A stretch of DNA of 64,000 bases from Asterella californica (GCA_036924285.1 JAYKYS010000012.1:8494001-8558000); one strand, 5' to 3'. Positions 10,101 through 19,305 are shown, numbered from the stretch's first letter. The notes: generated by a model not told the origin, from the sequence alone. Made by a program: numbers and translations.

Positions 10101-12029
10101 CGTAGGTCTGTCTTTTCCTTCTCAAACAAAGCAATAGCTTTGACTATGTATATGAAGAAGGGAGTTGATTTTGACTTGATAGTGCATGATCAGAAGGCAA
10201 AGGAAGCATTTGAGGAGCTGAAAAAGGCATTGGTGACAGCTCCTATACTTGCTAAACCTGAGTGGAGTAAAGCATTTATTCTGTATACGGATGCCTCCAA
10301 TGTAGCTATCGGGTGTACATTAAGTCAATTAGATGAAGATGGGCATGATCATCCTATAGCTTATGCTAGTAGGCAGATGGTGCCAGCGGAGAAGAATTAC
10401 TCTGTGACTGAACGAGAAGAATTAGTGGTGATCTTTGGATTGAAGAAATTCCGACATTACTTGCTAGGAGGGAAATTTTCCATAGTCACAGATCACAAGG
10501 CTTTAAAGTATATCTTTAATAAGCCTAATGCCGAAGGTCGTATTGCTCGTTGGAAGATCCTTCTAACAGAATACGATTACGTGATCGAAGATAGACCAGG
10601 AAAAAAGCATGCGAATGCTGATCTTTTGTCGAGGGCTTATGATGATGAGGGAGAAGAACCGTTTGATGATTCATTTCCAGACGAACATCTGATGACCATC
10701 ACAAGCATTGAGGAGATACCGGACGAGTACAAGGAAATCTGGAGTTTCCTTGCAGATGGCTCTTTTCTAGAAGGTATGCATACCCGAGAACGTAACGCGT
10801 TGATCAAGAGATGCAAACCTTACACTATGGTGGAGGGAATTCTGTTTCATCAAGGAGCTGATGGGTTACTAAGGAGAGCAGTTGGTCAGAAGGAGGCATT
10901 CAAGCTAATGCACGAGTTTCACGACGGAACTGTTTGCGGAGGTCACTTTGCTGGTAAGATAACAGCCTTCAAGATTTTGGATGCGGGTTACCACTGGAGA
11001 GGGATTTTCAAAGAGTGTTTAGACTATTGCAAAACTTGCGACGTATGTCAAGCATTTGCTCTGAAGTCTACTAGAACACCTCCGTTACGATCAATTCCCG
11101 TGTTAGGACCATTTGAGAAGTGGGGTATTGACTTTGTAGGTCTTCTTAATAAGACACCTCGAGGCAATAGATACATTGTAGTTGCCACTGACTATTGTAC
11201 CAAGTGGGTAGAGGCTAGACCTTTGAGGGAGACTAATGAAACAGAAGTCGGTAGATTCCTATGGGAGAGGATCATCATCAGATTTGGATGTCCGTTAGAG
11301 TTGATCTCAGATAGAGGAGGAGAGTTTGTAGGGAGCATGACTACTGCTATGCTACAACACTTTTCTATCAAGCCACGAGTAACGACCTCATACAAACCAA
11401 ATGCTAATGGTCTTGCGGAGAAGATCAATCTTACACTTTGTATGATGCTCGCCAAAGATGCTGGTGTTGAGACTGCGAAACATACTTGGGATAAGAGGCT
11501 ACATGCCATCTTATGGGAGTATCGAACGACAACAAAGACTTCTACTGGGTACTCCCCATTTCGACTGGTTTATGGAGTGGAGTCCAAGTTGCCAATCCAA
11601 TTCGAATTGGATACTTTTCAAACTATTCAACGAAAGTTGAAGAGGTCGAGAGGAGAAGACGTGGTCAGATCAAGAAGGGAGCAACTCATGGATTTGGAAG
11701 AGACCCAAGCGGTAGCAATGATTCGGATGGAACGAGCTCAGGCGTATCAAAAGAAGAGTTACGACAAACGGTTGGACAAGAGGGAGGTAAAACCTTTTCA
11801 AGTCGGAGATTGGGTTATGTTGTATGATGCTATCAGATTCAAGAGGGCTAGGAAGAAGTTTCTTCCGAGATATTTTGGTCCTTTTGTTGTAGATAAGGTG
11901 TGGAGCAACTTCACATATGACCTTCAGGAGCTGGGAGGAAGGAGATTTGATCGAGTAAATCATGACAAGTTGAAGTTGTTTCATCGACGAAAGTTCTCTC
12001 TTCACTCCGAGGACGGAGCGAAAATTTAG
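7143..12029 (+). CDS. Ty3-type gag-pol polyprotein (1628 aa)
   Basis: One uninterrupted frame in the usual Ty3 order. Capsid-like gag is at about residues 35-180 (TWETLSNALIEEFLPE). A Gly/Asn-rich tract precedes a CX2CX3HX4C knuckle near 299 (CWTCDGSHFQRNC, one residue shorter than canonical). Protease has VLVDGGSAVNAIS near 502, with DGGS instead of the usual DTGS/DSGA. Reverse transcriptase is at about 770-1000 with FIDD near 899 at the catalytic box, RNase H near 1046 (LYTDASNVAIG), the integrase H2C2 finger near 1258-1302 and a DDE core from about 1330 (DFVGLL, SDRGGEF, NGLAEK). A chromodomain-like ending was not recognised. It starts at the first ATG after the leader and stops just before the purine tract. 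Confidence 0.92.
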   Translation: MEKLPVFHGKDNEDVEPFVRDFKRGCIGNNVRRKEEWVLLLPEFLEDFALTWYDDRVKSKTPGAVEDTWETLSNALIEEFLPEESYEKLMVELTHLKQRDDEKVLQYAERVDKLEQRFRTVLRKSGDNVELTMAGIGAVLTKNLVGGLRPSIRTQVRYEKPATKAEAIKIAINMEESLDEGDIIQPHHVALVSTPTLGVATTIAPAPSQLVIASTSAPTPTVVPRPFVPTAMSTATSNFHAELKSITDTLADLKINVVQLRKWRNKGGGGGQRGYDNNPNRGNQGNFGGNQGNFGGITCWTCDGSHFQRNCPNNGARNAEAVRMNVGGGNPSQGRDKGVTTIDVVRDLIYEKGESSNSSHAPVELLAQERKRTRFSDEPVFMEESASRSTRSSNVSSTPREPRRKLGMADFTISSSQAGYDVVEDVSAQKANITIGQLIALNPSLRRELRGGLSSKRSKKKKPKSKTSKSVGVGVVDVHASEVCTRASKIEVRLNGHYVSDVLVDGGSAVNAISERLMKKLGMEPTRPASIVVGMANKQRVRPLGVLEKVVVSVMGVQTLMSFQVLKDSSYDLLLGRPWLRAVRTTDRWHKGYLRIGPRDHRVIVPLSGVGVVTSDSDRPTSDYWESDTEDDQSVSEVDTGDSYDQESSSEDEGFGQDESLHQLSAIDLLSRPAVEKDLDKEELSEAEIVRRLSTLKFGINVTQEEKSRFLDIFRKYIHVFAFSYKDLKEVTLETHRIELEENARPVRQKQRRVNPTTAMMVKEEIDKLREASFIYEVENSEWVSPIVIVKKKNGKLRVCIDYKKLNAVTKKDYYPLPFIDEILEEVAGHEWYSFGDGYSGYNQIKIAQEYQQLTTFTTPWGTFAFRVMPFELCNAPVTFQRFMNKVFEPFIGKFVRDFIDDFCVYGRKEDHFDHVIKVLQRLEQANASLNPEKCIFGCEEGLLLGHIISKNGIAVDPEKMKKIVDLPFPINLTKLRQFLGMVGYYRRSVFSFSNKAIALTMYMKKGVDFDLIVHDQKAKEAFEELKKALVTAPILAKPEWSKAFILYTDASNVAIGCTLSQLDEDGHDHPIAYASRQMVPAEKNYSVTEREELVVIFGLKKFRHYLLGGKFSIVTDHKALKYIFNKPNAEGRIARWKILLTEYDYVIEDRPGKKHANADLLSRAYDDEGEEPFDDSFPDEHLMTITSIEEIPDEYKEIWSFLADGSFLEGMHTRERNALIKRCKPYTMVEGILFHQGADGLLRRAVGQKEAFKLMHEFHDGTVCGGHFAGKITAFKILDAGYHWRGIFKECLDYCKTCDVCQAFALKSTRTPPLRSIPVLGPFEKWGIDFVGLLNKTPRGNRYIVVATDYCTKWVEARPLRETNETEVGRFLWERIIIRFGCPLELISDRGGEFVGSMTTAMLQHFSIKPRVTTSYKPNANGLAEKINLTLCMMLAKDAGVETAKHTWDKRLHAILWEYRTTTKTSTGYSPFRLVYGVESKLPIQFELDTFQTIQRKLKRSRGEDVVRSRREQLMDLEETQAVAMIRMERAQAYQKKSYDKRLDKREVKPFQVGDWVMLYDAIRFKRARKKFLPRYFGPFVVDKVWSNFTYDLQELGGRRFDRVNHDKLKLFHRRKFSLHSEDGAKI

Positions 12030-12042
12030 TCCGGGGGTAAAA
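12030..12042 (+). other. Polypurine tract of Ty3 element A
   Basis: CCGGGGGTAAAA immediately before the 3' LTR, a short purine-rich tract in the expected place for plus-strand priming. Confidence 0.55.
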
Positions 12043-12951
12043 TGTAACGACCTATGTTACACATAGGAAGTTTGTCTATTAGTAAGGTGTTTAGTTATAA
12101 CTAAGTGTTGGGAATGTTTATTGGCTGCCAAAGTACTTTAAGGATGTATCAAGTTAGTCATGACTAGCTAAAAGTTAGTTATGGTTAAATTTAGCTGTAC
12201 TTTTGGCAGAATTCAGATATTTGCTAAAGAGTGAGCACTACTATCTTGTCATCTTGTCTAAAAGGTAGAAAGGAGGTGGAAAGTATCCCTTATCTCTTTT
12301 TTGACTTGATATTAGTGGTTGGATTAAAGTTGTGGACTTTGTGGGCATTAAAAACAAGAAGAGATTTCACATGTTTCCTTTTTAGTGGGTCCTAGTGTAG
12401 AGCGGGGGTGGAAATTTGAGATTCCTTGAGAATATTCCAGAATCCTTCTAGAAGTTGTTGACTTTGAAGGAATAAGCCCATGTGAAAAGACAAAAAGCCC
12501 ATGTGATCAATGCTTTTACCTTAAGTAATATCTTAGTAAAATCCGGTAAAAGTAGTTACGGCTGAGTTACCGAAGAGTACCAAAGTAAAAACCTAGAATG
12601 TATAAATAGAGGAGTAGAGAAGAGCTCCTCATCCTTGTTTTCACATTGTCGTAATGACAACTTGAGCAATATAGAGAGTGTGGGATATTTTTAGCATGTG
12701 AGAACTTGAGAGACGTCGTTAGAATGGAGGATTTTAGTTGATGTGTTTAAGGAGATTTTTTTAGTTGATAAGTTTATGAATGAGTGAACTCAGCATTTTC
12801 CCTTCAAGATCATGGTGTGCTTCCATCAAAGCCATCAGAGGTGACCCCTAGGTGAGAGACATGCCCGACATGTTACAGATTCGTGGATGACGATCGCGAA
12901 GGTTGAGAGATCGAGGGGGTAGTTGATCGATAGGACCGCGGAGGGTTTACA
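12043..12951 (+). repeat. 3' LTR of Ty3 element A
   Basis: 909 bp, TGTAACGACC to GGTTTACA, matching 4222-5129. It is followed directly by GTAC, the second copy of the target site. Confidence 0.93.
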
Positions 12952-13754
12952 GTACACAAGGCCTGGGCAAACAAAGATCTATTGAGACATAATGGCTCCT
13001 CAGGCTGATAGTCCTGAACCTCAGGTGGTGAAGGATCACCCGATGAGGGGTGAAGAGAACGCAACGCAGCGATCGTCTCCTCGGTAAGACATGCCAATGA
13101 CAAAGGATGCAATGCTCTAGCAGCTCTACTGTACTCTCCAGCCTGACCTAACATCCTACAGCGTCGTATGCGAGCGAAAGATGAGACATCACGTGTAGAG
13201 ACAGACTCACTCCTACCTCGTATCGCACGGACTGATTCCTCCTGTAAGGCCGCCCAATCACCAGCACGGAATCTCCGAAGACGGACCGCCATCTCCCGAT
13301 GTCCTCCTCTGTCACCTCGAGTATAACGGAGACACCAACGTGGAAGTAGAAGAAATAGTAACCACGCCGTCTCGTCCTTGATGTTCCGTGCCAACATGTC
13401 GAGAGATAGACGAAATGCTTGTCTCACCTCGTCATGAAAAGCACGAGGTAACCGATGGAACAAACACAGACAAGGGAAACTCGTCTCGAACAAACTCAGA
13501 ATAGTGCCAGAGTGGACTCTCATCCACTCCCACGACTCTGGAGGAACTCCAGGAAGAAGGGCTAATGGTGCCATAGTGACTGCACGTGTAGACCTCCGAT
13601 CTCGGCTAACCTGGGCATCCCATGTGGTCGTATCATAGCTCTTGTGCATCTTTCCCACATGAGATTTTACTCCTCGCGAAGTAAATAACTGATTGCACAC
13701 CGGACATGGTGTGTCTCGAATCAGTCTCGATCTCATGAGAGAGAGAGTACCCAT
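12952..13754 (-). pseudogene. N-terminal zinc-finger part of the REL retrotransposon
   Basis: Minus-strand frame starting near 13754. Residues 17-37 form a C2H2 finger (CX2CX11HX4H; CPVC...SHVGKMH), the DNA-binding N terminus expected of R2-like elements. A long region without recognised motifs follows, then LNRSLFAQALCT at the insertion point. Downstream of 12952 the frame runs a little way into the Ty3 LTR before stopping, so the ORF end at about 12873 is not natural. Joined over one GTAC with 4221 it continues in frame into the reverse transcriptase. Confidence 0.7.
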
Positions 13755-14073
13755 AGCTAAAGAAAAAACGATATCCGATCAAACGGTAATCATAACAGAA
13801 ACATCTCCAAAAAGAAAAAGGAACATAGAAGAATAAAAACAACAAAAATAAAAAGAGAGAAAATCAAGAACAAAAGAAAAGAAAGAAGAAGAAAAAAAGA
13901 AAGAAGAACCCTGAACCCTGATATGTAAAGATAGAGAGAAACAAATACAGTGAATATGACAAAAACTGTCAAAAACTGTTTAGGGTTTCACAAAAAATCC
14001 TAAGAACACTCTCTAACCCTAACTTCTCAGAAAACCAGAAACTATTTAATACTCACTCATCTTTCCACCAAAT
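13755..14073. other. 5' flank/UTR of the REL element, A/G-rich
   Basis: No gene. It contains a long purine-rich run (about 13800-13915), which on the minus strand is a pyrimidine-rich leader just upstream of the zinc-finger ORF. Probably the 5' UTR of the element. Confidence 0.4.
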
Positions 14074-14577
14074 GTGCCAATTCTAAAATCAAAAGAAAGA
14101 AAAAAACAAGATGAAAAAGAATATGTACAAAAAACTACCCCCTATCACACTCTAACACCCTCCCCTCTCACTCTAAAGCTCCCGCAGTCCTCTCTGCCCC
14201 CTCTCCGCGCGCGTCCCGCTCTCTCCGTATCCTACACGTCAAACAAGAAAGGCAAGAAAGGAGATAGGACAACAGGCGAAAACACGAGTTTTGTTTTCAA
14301 TGCGGCAGAATCCAAGCAAAAGGGGAGTGAATCAGGATCCCACAAAGCTCTGGCAAAGACGTGTAAGCGACTGAACAAAGTCAGAGCGACATTAGGTGAC
14401 ATCACCAATAACCTGGAGGGTGATAAAGAAACTAGTACAACGGAAGATCCAGTGTCTCCATCTTTCAAGAAAGCAAAAGAGACTACAATGTCAGAGCTTG
14501 ATATCTTAGGCAGCCAGATAGTTGGGTGCAGGGCTGGCACAATGGTGGAATCTGATCAAGAGAAAGTTGTCCCCTAG
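14074..14577 (+). CDS. Hypothetical ORF, 167 codons
   Basis: An open frame starting MPILKSKERKKQDEKEY, rich in Lys, Ser, Thr and Pro, with no transmembrane segment and no domain I recognise. It sits between the 5' end of the REL element and a Ty3-type gag relic on the same strand, so it may be the decayed N-terminal (disordered) part of that gag polyprotein. It could equally be a chance frame. Confidence 0.3.
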   Translation: MPILKSKERKKQDEKEYVQKTTPYHTLTPSPLTLKLPQSSLPPLRARPALSVSYTSNKKGKKGDRTTGENTSFVFNAAESKQKGSESGSHKALAKTCKRLNKVRATLGDITNNLEGDKETSTTEDPVSPSFKKAKETTMSELDILGSQIVGCRAGTMVESDQEKVVP

Positions 14578-15055
14578 AGTACGAACATATGGGGTGAAAG
14601 TAACGAGCATGGAATCCGTCGAACTCCGGCGGGCGAGTGGGAAAATCGACAAGAAGCATTAAGAGCATCAGAGCAACCACCCAACAACATACGGCTACCT
14701 GCAGGAAATGCAAACGTTGGGGTTAAACAAGCAACTAATCATACAGCGGACAAGGCAAGAAATGGAGGGGATGCGTGAAGACTTAACATTGGGAAAGATA
14801 TGAGGAAGAGAGTCGAAGATAAACCAGAGAGAGAACGCAATGAAATGAACTGGGCAGAGATAGCAGGATCTCAAGATAGGGAAGTCTTGGTCAAGATGGG
14901 ATTGGCTCTCAAGGAGGACCTACGGTAGTTCTAACAGCAACAGCACAGCCTGCTATAGACATATCTCAGATTCTTCATGCGTTGGCTGCCCTGATTCAAC
15001 AATAACCTGCAATTGGAGGAGATGAGCAGAAATCCACAAAGGCGTTACAAGCAAT
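14578..15055. other. Degenerate sequence upstream of a gag relic
   Basis: Only short frames with scattered stops. The composition resembles the flanking gag relic. No separate gene supported. Confidence 0.35.
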
Positions 15056-15297
15056 TGTTGATAGATGTGGGCGATTTGAAGAAAGAGACGTTACTAGGTA
15101 CCTGTGGGAGTATGTGGATGAAATGGAGCTGGTCAGAGCATCTGAAGTTGAGGTAATTTTGAGCTGACTGTTGTCCCTGAACGGAGAGAGAAGGTGAGAA
15201 TTCTACAGAGGAGACATCTAGGTGGATGGACTCTGTTTGAACATGCACTGAGAGAAGAGTTTCTAGAAGAGGATTCTGAAAGAGGCACAAGAAGACA
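15056..15297 (+). pseudogene. Ty3-type gag relic, first part
   Basis: Translates as FEERDVTRYLWEYVDEMEL and, after one frameshift near 15160, WTLFEHALREEFLEEDSE. This is the pattern of the capsid-like gag of a Ty3 lineage found in bryophytes and fungi (recognised from memory). The frame stops at about 15315 where a 530-bp insertion separates it from the second part. Confidence 0.55.
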
Positions 15298-15830
15298 AGT
15301 ATTTCAAGGATGTTAAAGATCCTTCTTTAAGATACCAAGAACGAATGAAGGAAGTTTTCACCAGAGGGGTCAAGAGTGTTCATTCTTTTGGAGCTATACC
15401 TTACTCATTTTAAATTCCTCCAAGATACGTAAAGTACTGTCGGCCAAAAGAGCGAACTCATAACTCTGAAGGTAATTAGGATATGCAGTCCGGAAACTCT
15501 CCTCAGTGACTTTATAAGCATGGCCAGTTGGTCCGATGAGGTAATCGTCCATAAAAACAGTCTTTATGTGACTTGAGATTGCTCGGAAGTCTGTAATTAC
15601 GGACGAGTTTTGCAGATATATTGTAAAAAGTGTGCGTAATCTGCGTCCTTCCAAGCATTATACCTTTTTACGAATAATTTGCCTTCACATTTGCAAAGAA
15701 TGATCGTTATAGCTAAAAAAATATTTTTTTTTTTTGCTGTGCCCTCTCCCCCTCACGGGGAGAGTGCTACGCCCTTTGGATATATAATCCAAAAGTTAAG
15801 TAGAGTTAGAGAGCCGTATGATGAACCCTC
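15298..15830. other. Insertion splitting the gag relic
   Basis: About 530 bp between the two gag parts. It contains an 86-codon minus-strand frame (15654-15394, with FRTAYPNYLQSYEFALLADS) of unknown nature, then an A/T run. At about 15740-15824 a piece with GAGAGCCGTATGATGAA resembles a core segment of organellar group II introns (low confidence). Confidence 0.4.
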
Positions 15831-16340
15831 ATGGACTGGATAGAACGTCAGCATGGACGTTCCATGGGATTGAATAAGGTGATTCGTGAATTTGAGAAGA
15901 GGTACTCTCAATTTTCTGGTCTAGAGAGGTTGACGCTGGATGTTAGGAAGACGGAGTTGTTCTTAGGTGCTCTAGATGAGTTCACAGCAGACAGACTTTG
16001 TTTCATGTTCGCTGACCGTAGAGCTGAAGGGGGAGTTACATCTGATTGGAGGAGAGTGGAAGAAGTAGTATCTACTCTTGCTAGACAACGTCGTGGTAGG
16101 ATGGCAGTGCAGCTAGAAACCTTACCAGAACAGAGAGTAGCTCTCGATAGTTCTTCCTATAATACCTCAGATAATATCTCAAGCACCTATAGTGATTCCT
16201 CAAGCACCTGTAGTGGTTTCCCAAGCGCATGTAGTGTCTATCCCAGCACAGAGAGGACCTAGACAGCAGCAACGATCTGTTGAGAACCGAAACGATTCTG
16301 CGCTGGAAATAAGAAGCAAGCGTATTAAGAATAATATCGA
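15831..16340 (+). pseudogene. Ty3-type gag relic, second part
   Basis: 143-codon frame beginning MDWIERQHGRSMGLNKVIREFEKRY and continuing VRKTELFLGALDEF and DWRRVEEVVSTLARQRR, the rest of the same gag domain. The frame then becomes Ser-rich and ends at 16262; similarity to gag-type linker sequence continues weakly to about 16340, where plastid ycf1 sequence begins. Confidence 0.6.
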
Positions 16341-16349
16341 CATTGATTA

Positions 16350-16684
16350 AATCAATTTCCAGTTATTGAAAAAAATGACATTATTTTATTTTTTCATAGA
16401 AATACTAGTATATCACTTAACTATTAATTCGGAACATCGTTTAGCGCGATTATTAGATGATCAAATTTTAATGTATAAAATGGTAAGTACTTTTTTGAAT
16501 TTAAAATATAGATTTAAACAGATATCAAATTTAGAAAATTTTGATGATTTTTCAGAAATACAATTTTTCGAAAATAAAGAATTTTTTTTTAATTCGTTTA
16601 ATCTTGAAATTATTTTACTCCCAAAAGGTCATAGAAAGTTTCGAATTTTAAATTCTTTATCTTTAAAAAACAAAAATACACAAT
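16350..16684 (+). pseudogene. ycf1: Plastid ycf1 (Tic214) C-terminal fragment
   Basis: The frame reads LNSEHR-like and LLDDQILMYKMVSTFLNLKYRF, later LLPKGHRKFRILNSLSLK, the pattern of the C-terminal end of Ycf1/Tic214, the large protein associated with the plastid inner-envelope import complex. Only about 105 codons of a protein normally over 1000 residues remain, with no start signal. Non-functional fragment. Confidence 0.6.
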
Positions 16685-16699
16685 AAAGGATTTTCTATC

Positions 16700-16866
16700 A
16701 TTATTTGTTTTATTACTTTAAGTGGTTTATTTATTTAGGAAAAGAACGTCTTGTTATTTTAAATTCTTGGGCTCAAGAATTATTTTATAGCTTAAGCGAT
16801 ACAATGAAAGCTTTTTTTATTCTTTTATTAACTGATTTATGTATTGGAATTCATTCTCCTCATGGT
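16700..16866 (+). pseudogene. cemA: Plastid cemA fragment
   Basis: Translates to [20 protein letters not shown] followed by HSPHG, the conserved core of CemA (envelope membrane protein). It ends abruptly at about 16866 against trnA sequence. About 50 of more than 230 residues. Confidence 0.7.
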
Positions 16867-16889
16867 GCCAGTATATTGTCTTTATCAAT

Positions 16890-16924
16890 TGGAGATAAGC
16901 GGACTCGAACCGCTGACATCCGCC
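16890..16924 (-). tRNA. trnA-UGC: Plastid trnA-UGC 3' exon fragment
   Basis: On the minus strand, GGCGGATGTCAGCGGTTCGA and then GTCCGCTTATCTCC match the 3' half (variable loop, T arm, acceptor) of plastid tRNA-Ala(UGC). The 5' half is absent; the following DNA may be remnant intron. Not a working tRNA gene. Confidence 0.7.
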
Positions 16925-17289
16925 TCAGGGTAAGCCTGTGGAAGAAGGGTCTATTTGAACTGAGAATAAAGTTCCAACCTCAAATCAGTTCCAATAAACC
17001 CATCTTCCTACAATGAGAAGAGGGGATTATCAAGATCACATTCTGCTCTAGAACCTGATCGTCAAAGGAATTGTGTCAAATATGTAAATTGATCCAATTT
17101 TCAATAAAGCGCGATAAGCAGTTGGTCCTTTACCAACTCTGCTATGAATCCCGCGAGTAAGTGAAAATATGTAAAAAATAGTCTTGGTTTTCCATCACTT
17201 AAAGTCCCCGAAATGCGTTAAGACGCAACCGTTGACTGGACTATCTAGGGGTAAATGTGAGGTGGTAGCGAGTTAGAAAAAAGCTGGTT

Positions 17290-17460
17290 TTGATATTTAA
17301 CCATGAACAAATTGGTTTGATCCATCCTTTATCATTAAATACAGTCATTAAAGTTAATCCTCCAACTGAAGTTGGAAGAGCAAATGGAAGATCTACTGTA
17401 GCATCTAAAAGTTTTTTTCTTGGAAATTCATATCTTACAGAAGTCTTTTTGCATGAGAGC
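17290..17460 (+). other. Unidentified plastid-like open stretch
   Basis: AT-rich frame with [20 protein letters not shown] and [19 protein letters not shown]. It looks like conserved organellar coding sequence but I cannot assign it. The minus-strand frame 17740-17435 next to it (100 codons, MLKLHKLLRGLNAFLD...) is also unassigned. Confidence 0.3.
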
Positions 17461-17855
17461 GCTCCAATGCGTTGACGTCTTTCAGGAGTTCTTTCAATTG
17501 CTTACGCTCGTCCACCAACTTACCAATGAAATTTTCTAAAGGAAGTCCGACCCATTTTTTAGAACGTGAGTCTATGTCTTGATGAGTTCGGTTCTTTCTA
17601 TAGAAATATCGTCCGTCTTCAACTATTGCCTTTAACCATTTATCCATATCCGTGCACTTCTGGCATTTCATACTTTTGAAGAACTTCCAGCTATCAAGGA
17701 AAGCATTTAGACCTCTTAGCAATTTGTGCAACTTAAGCACTGACCCGCTCCGCCCTATACAGACCTAGGAAATATTTGATATAAAGTATCAAATATTAAA
17801 AAATTGAACAATATATAGTCTCCGCCAAAAAACAAATTATTTTTTAATTTCAATT

Positions 17856-17926
17856 GGCGAGTAGCAAGAATCAAACCCGTATATTCTCCTTTGCAAGGAG
17901 GAATTTTACCATTAAACTATACTCGC
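17856..17926 (-). tRNA. trnG-GCC: Plastid trnG-GCC-derived tRNA, anticodon altered
   Basis: A 71-nt cloverleaf on the minus strand (GCGAGTATAGTTTAATGG... to ...GCTACTCGCC) matches plastid tRNA-Gly(GCC). The acceptor stem still pairs. The anticodon loop reads TTGCAAA instead of TTGCCAA, so the triplet is GCA, not GCC. Treated as a decayed NUPT copy. Confidence 0.75.
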
Positions 17927-17962
17927 ATCTACCTATATATATAGATAATAGATAAATAGATA

Positions 17963-18022
17963 CGGTCCAGACTCTTACGGGAGGCAGTAGTGGGGAATTT
18001 TCCGCAATGGGTGAAAGCCTGA
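17963..18022 (+). rRNA. rrn16: Plastid 16S rRNA fragment
   Basis: GGTCCAGACTCTTACGGGAG and then GCAGTAGTGGGGAATTTTCC are the conserved 16S segment around E. coli positions 330-390, with point changes. About 60 nt only. Confidence 0.85.
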
Positions 18023-18144
18023 GTCCCCCGTTGCCTTCCTTTCCTCGGTTCTTACACAAAGGATGGGAAATATTTGTATTTTCCTAGTCAGGTTCCGGGA
18101 ATGACCTTAGGCAATCCCAAGTTTCGTTTCTAGTGTGTCGAGCC

Positions 18145-18306
18145 AGTGCTTTAGTTTATGGTCAAATGAATGAACCGCCAGGTGCTCGTATGAGAGTCGG
18201 ATTAATAGCTTTAAATATGGCTGAATATTTTCGAGATCTTAATAAACAAGATGTACTTTTATTTATTGATAATATTTTTCGTTTTGTTCAAGCAGGATCA
18301 GCCTAT
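18145..18306 (+). pseudogene. atpB: Plastid atpB fragment
   Basis: Encodes [19 protein letters not shown], then MAEYFRD and [15 protein letters not shown], including the Walker B region of the ATP synthase beta subunit. Two residues differ from the usual sequence (TALT to IALN). Cut off at both ends; about 53 of about 490 residues. Confidence 0.9.
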
Positions 18307-18604
18307 TGGACCTATTAATAAAATTCCTTTTGAATGAGATAATCCAAATTGCAATGGAACTGGTATGTTTCGAAAATTTAACTCAAAACTTTTCATTTGC
18401 CATAATATTTGTAAAGAAAAAATTTTCTGCCAAAAAGAAAAAACAATCCATTTATTTGCTAAGTCCAATGGGTTATTAATTAAATTTTTTTGAAAAAATT
18501 CAGCTAAGTATTGAAAATATAAAAGTCAGTTGAAGCTGCGATTGCAACAGCAGGTTTACCTTGCTGGGAATGGAGATCCTCTACCAAACTTCGGCTTGAT
18601 AAAT

Positions 18605-18888
18605 AGTCTTGTAATTCATAAAAGTCAGGTACAGTATAATCTTTTCGTACAGGCCACCCTAGCCAACTATCAAGCATTAAAATACGCTTTAAGTTTGGAT
18701 GTTTTTCATAAAAATTTCCAAACATATCATAAGATTCACATTCTTGAAAAGAAGCACTTTTCCAGATCCAAAAAATAGATGGAATTTTGGGATTTTTTCG
18801 TAATACAAAGACTTTTATACATATTTCTTCAGGTTGATCGTTTATTTTTGTAAAATGATATACATAGCTAATAAACCTCCTGGTTCGC
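18605..18888 (-). pseudogene. ndhJ: Plastid ndhJ fragment
   Basis: Minus-strand translation gives [39 protein letters not shown] and [20 protein letters not shown], the C-terminal half of NdhJ of the plastid NDH complex. The normal stop is lost and the frame runs into unrelated sequence. Fragment. Confidence 0.85.
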
Positions 18889-18959
18889 AATCATATGCAA
18901 ATTATTGGGAACAAAGATAATTAAATAACCAGAATATTAATATTCAGCGTCAGCTCCTC

Positions 18960-19205
18960 CTTGTCAAGTACCAAAGCGGTACGTGAGCTGGGTTCAGAAC
19001 GTCGTGGGACAGTTCGGTCCATATCCGGTGCGGGCATTAGAGCATTGAGAGGACCTTTCCCTAGTACGAGAGGACCGGGAAGGACGCACCTCTGGTGTAC
19101 CAGTTATCGTGCCCATGGTAAACGCTGGGTAAACAAGTGCGGAGCGGATAACTGATGAAAACATCTAAGTAGGTAGCCCACCTCAAGATGAGTGCTCTCT
19201 ATTCT
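18960..19205 (+). rRNA. rrn23: Plastid 23S rRNA 3'-end fragment
   Basis: Contains the sarcin-ricin segment CTAGTACGAGAGGACCGG and TGGTGTACCAGTTATCGTGC, characteristic of the 3' end of 23S rRNA, with scattered substitutions. About 245 nt. Confidence 0.9.
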
Positions 19206-19305
19206 TCTTCTCTTGAAGCAGTCTTTGGTCATAAACATAACCAAGACACTGATAGATTTTCTGTTGTTGCAAGGAATAGAACGACAAAAATCTTGAGAAT
19301 CCAAG

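Larger units (their letters stand above)
4222..12951 (+). mobile_element. Ty3-type LTR retrotransposon A, complete
   Basis: An 8.7-kb element with two near-identical LTRs (about 20 mismatches by eye, roughly 98% identity), a primer-binding site, an unusually long leader with two extra ORFs, a stop-free gag-pol frame and a purine-rich tract. The flanks are GTAC at 4218-4221 and GTAC at 12952-12955. Removing the element and one GTAC restores the reading frame of the host REL retrotransposon, which proves the boundaries. It may still be coding-competent; activity cannot be judged from sequence. Confidence 0.92.
1735..13754 (-). mobile_element. REL-endonuclease non-LTR retrotransposon, interrupted by a Ty3 element
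   Basis: In minus-strand order the parts are: N-terminal C2H2 zinc finger (13754-12952), reverse transcriptase N part (4221-3978), an inverted RT middle (3622-3977, plus strand), RT C part with the catalytic ADD (3621-about 3093), a linker region (3092-2631), a zinc-knuckle plus REL endonuclease (2603-1908) and a structured 3' UTR to about 1735. A zinc finger, RT and C-terminal REL nuclease in one ORF is the plan of R2-like non-LTR elements; Utopia-like elements of plants are one candidate clade, from memory only. The copy is dead: at least two frameshifts, one inversion and a nested Ty3 element at 4222-12951. Confidence 0.75.
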
